64,000 nt of DNA. Origin: Paracoccaceae bacterium. Lineage in GTDB: Bacteria; Pseudomonadota; Alphaproteobacteria; Rhodobacterales; Rhodobacteraceae. Position 1 is the first letter of the stretch, and each line of letters begins with the position of its first letter. Position numbers and translations under genes: made by a program. Below the pieces are notes generated by a model. It was not told where the DNA came from. It worked only from the letters and a program-made list of their open reading frames with translations, and made no database searches. The stretch covers positions 1-64,000 of the forward strand of contig JANQRE010000010.1 in assembly GCA_028284705.1 (NCBI GenBank), given 5' to 3'. Shown here one piece after another: positions 63,466-64,000 of the stretch.

Positions 63466-64000
63466 ATGTATCGCGTCTGGAACTTCGTGACGAACTATTC
63501 GCTGCTGCTGATTTTCGGCGCGCTGACCGCGCTGATCTGGGCGAATATCGATCCGCATGGCTATCACCACTTCGTTGAGACACCGCTGTGGTTCAACGAT
63601 CTGATCGGGCTCGATTACAGCTATTGGACCAAGACCTATGGCGAGGGCTACGAGAAATACGAAGTCGGCGACATCACCAAGGTCGTGACGCTGCATTATC
63701 TCGTGAATGATATGCTCATGGCCTTCTTCTTTGCCATTGCGGCAAAGGAGGTCTGGGAGGCAATTATTCTTAAGAACGGATCGTTGCGCGGGCGAAAGGC
63801 TGCAACGCCGTTGTTTGCAACGGCGGGCGGAATGTTCGGCCCGGTTGCGGTCTATCTGGGGCTCGCGCTCTTTCTGGGGTCAGACACCTATAATGCCGTT
63901 GCCAATGGCTGGGCGATCCCGACCGCGACGGATATCGCCTTCTCGTACCTTGTGGGCCGTGTCGTTTTCGGTGCCGGACACCCGGCGGTGCGCTTTCTGC
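63466..64000 (+). CDS. nhaA: Na+/H+ antiporter NhaA, partial (C-terminus beyond right edge)
   Basis: The first 178 residues start MYRVWNFVTNYSLLLIFGAL. It has the canonical GWAIPTATDIAFSYLVG motif of the ion-binding helix and GPVAVYLGLALFLGS. Between the first two helices there is a longer polar loop than in E. coli NhaA (YWTKTYGEGYEKYEVGD), followed by LHYLVNDMLMAFFFAIAAKE. ATG at 63445 is another possible start, with 63466 favoured by the GGAG upstream. Confidence 0.93.
   Translation, partial: MYRVWNFVTNYSLLLIFGALTALIWANIDPHGYHHFVETPLWFNDLIGLDYSYWTKTYGEGYEKYEVGDITKVVTLHYLVNDMLMAFFFAIAAKEVWEAIILKNGSLRGRKAATPLFATAGGMFGPVAVYLGLALFLGSDTYNAVANGWAIPTATDIAFSYLVGRVVFGAGHPAVRFL

Overview
The window is a chromosomal segment of an alphaproteobacterium, almost certainly a Rhodobacterales/Roseobacter-group organism. 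The evidence is a GC-rich sequence, tightly packed operons with many 4-nt ATGA/GTGA overlaps, a SAM/SAH-type riboswitch in front of metK, a small DUF6280-like protein, and the gene orders aroA..cmk..rpsA-ihfB-lapA-trpF-trpB and miaB..phoH-ybeY-corC-lnt-metK. No rRNA, insertion sequence, prophage or CRISPR array is seen.

Layout. 0-1.3 kb: an SPFH/slipin gene cut by the left edge. It is preceded on the same strand by a structured non-coding stretch and a tRNA-Gln-like element, an arrangement reminiscent of RNA-repair loci. 1.6-2.9 kb: a three-gene cassette with a membrane-anchored LuxR-type regulator and two exported proteins ending in long poly-aspartate tails. 3-8.1 kb: trpB, trpF, lapA, ihfB and rpsA, with an array of six 21-nt hairpins between trpF and trpB. 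8.3-14.2 kb: accessory genes between rpsA and cmk: an A+T-rich GHKL ATPase with a HEPN-like C-terminus, a TetR gene with a fatty-acid hydroxylase, two exported proteins and a DUF3179 protein. 14.2-17.2 kb: a translationally coupled aroA-hypothetical-GFA-cmk-34-codon ORF operon. 17.3-27.2 kb: trmB, metK, lnt, corC, ybeY, phoH and miaB, interrupted by a tandem pair of paralogous small exported proteins. 27.4-32.5 kb: accessory genes including a DUF3857/transglutaminase membrane protein, an Hsp20 and a trypsin-like protease. 32.5-36.8 kb: glcD-glcE-membrane protein-glcF (glycolate oxidase). 36.9-44 kb: DUF599 protein, cobQ, and an Lrp-type regulator divergent from putA. 43.9-48.7 kb: rhomboid protease, GFA protein, two fucosyltransferase-family enzymes flanking a methyltransferase, efp and the DUF6280-like gene. 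49-53.9 kb: surface-polysaccharide genes (nucleotide-sugar dehydratase, epimerase, sugar transferase, UDP-glucose dehydrogenase). 54-59.7 kb: the mreBCD-mrdA-rodA elongasome operon. 59.7-64 kb: a hydroxyacid dehydrogenase, SseB-like protein, uracil-DNA glycosylase, ArsR plus permease, and the start of nhaA.

The best candidates for something undescribed are: the slipin/tRNA-like/structured-RNA region at 0-1.3 kb; the GHKL-HEPN gene at 8.3 kb; the tandem covarying hairpins at 4.36-4.51 kb; and the poly-Asp/LuxR cassette. Function is inferred from sequence alone; no database search was run.
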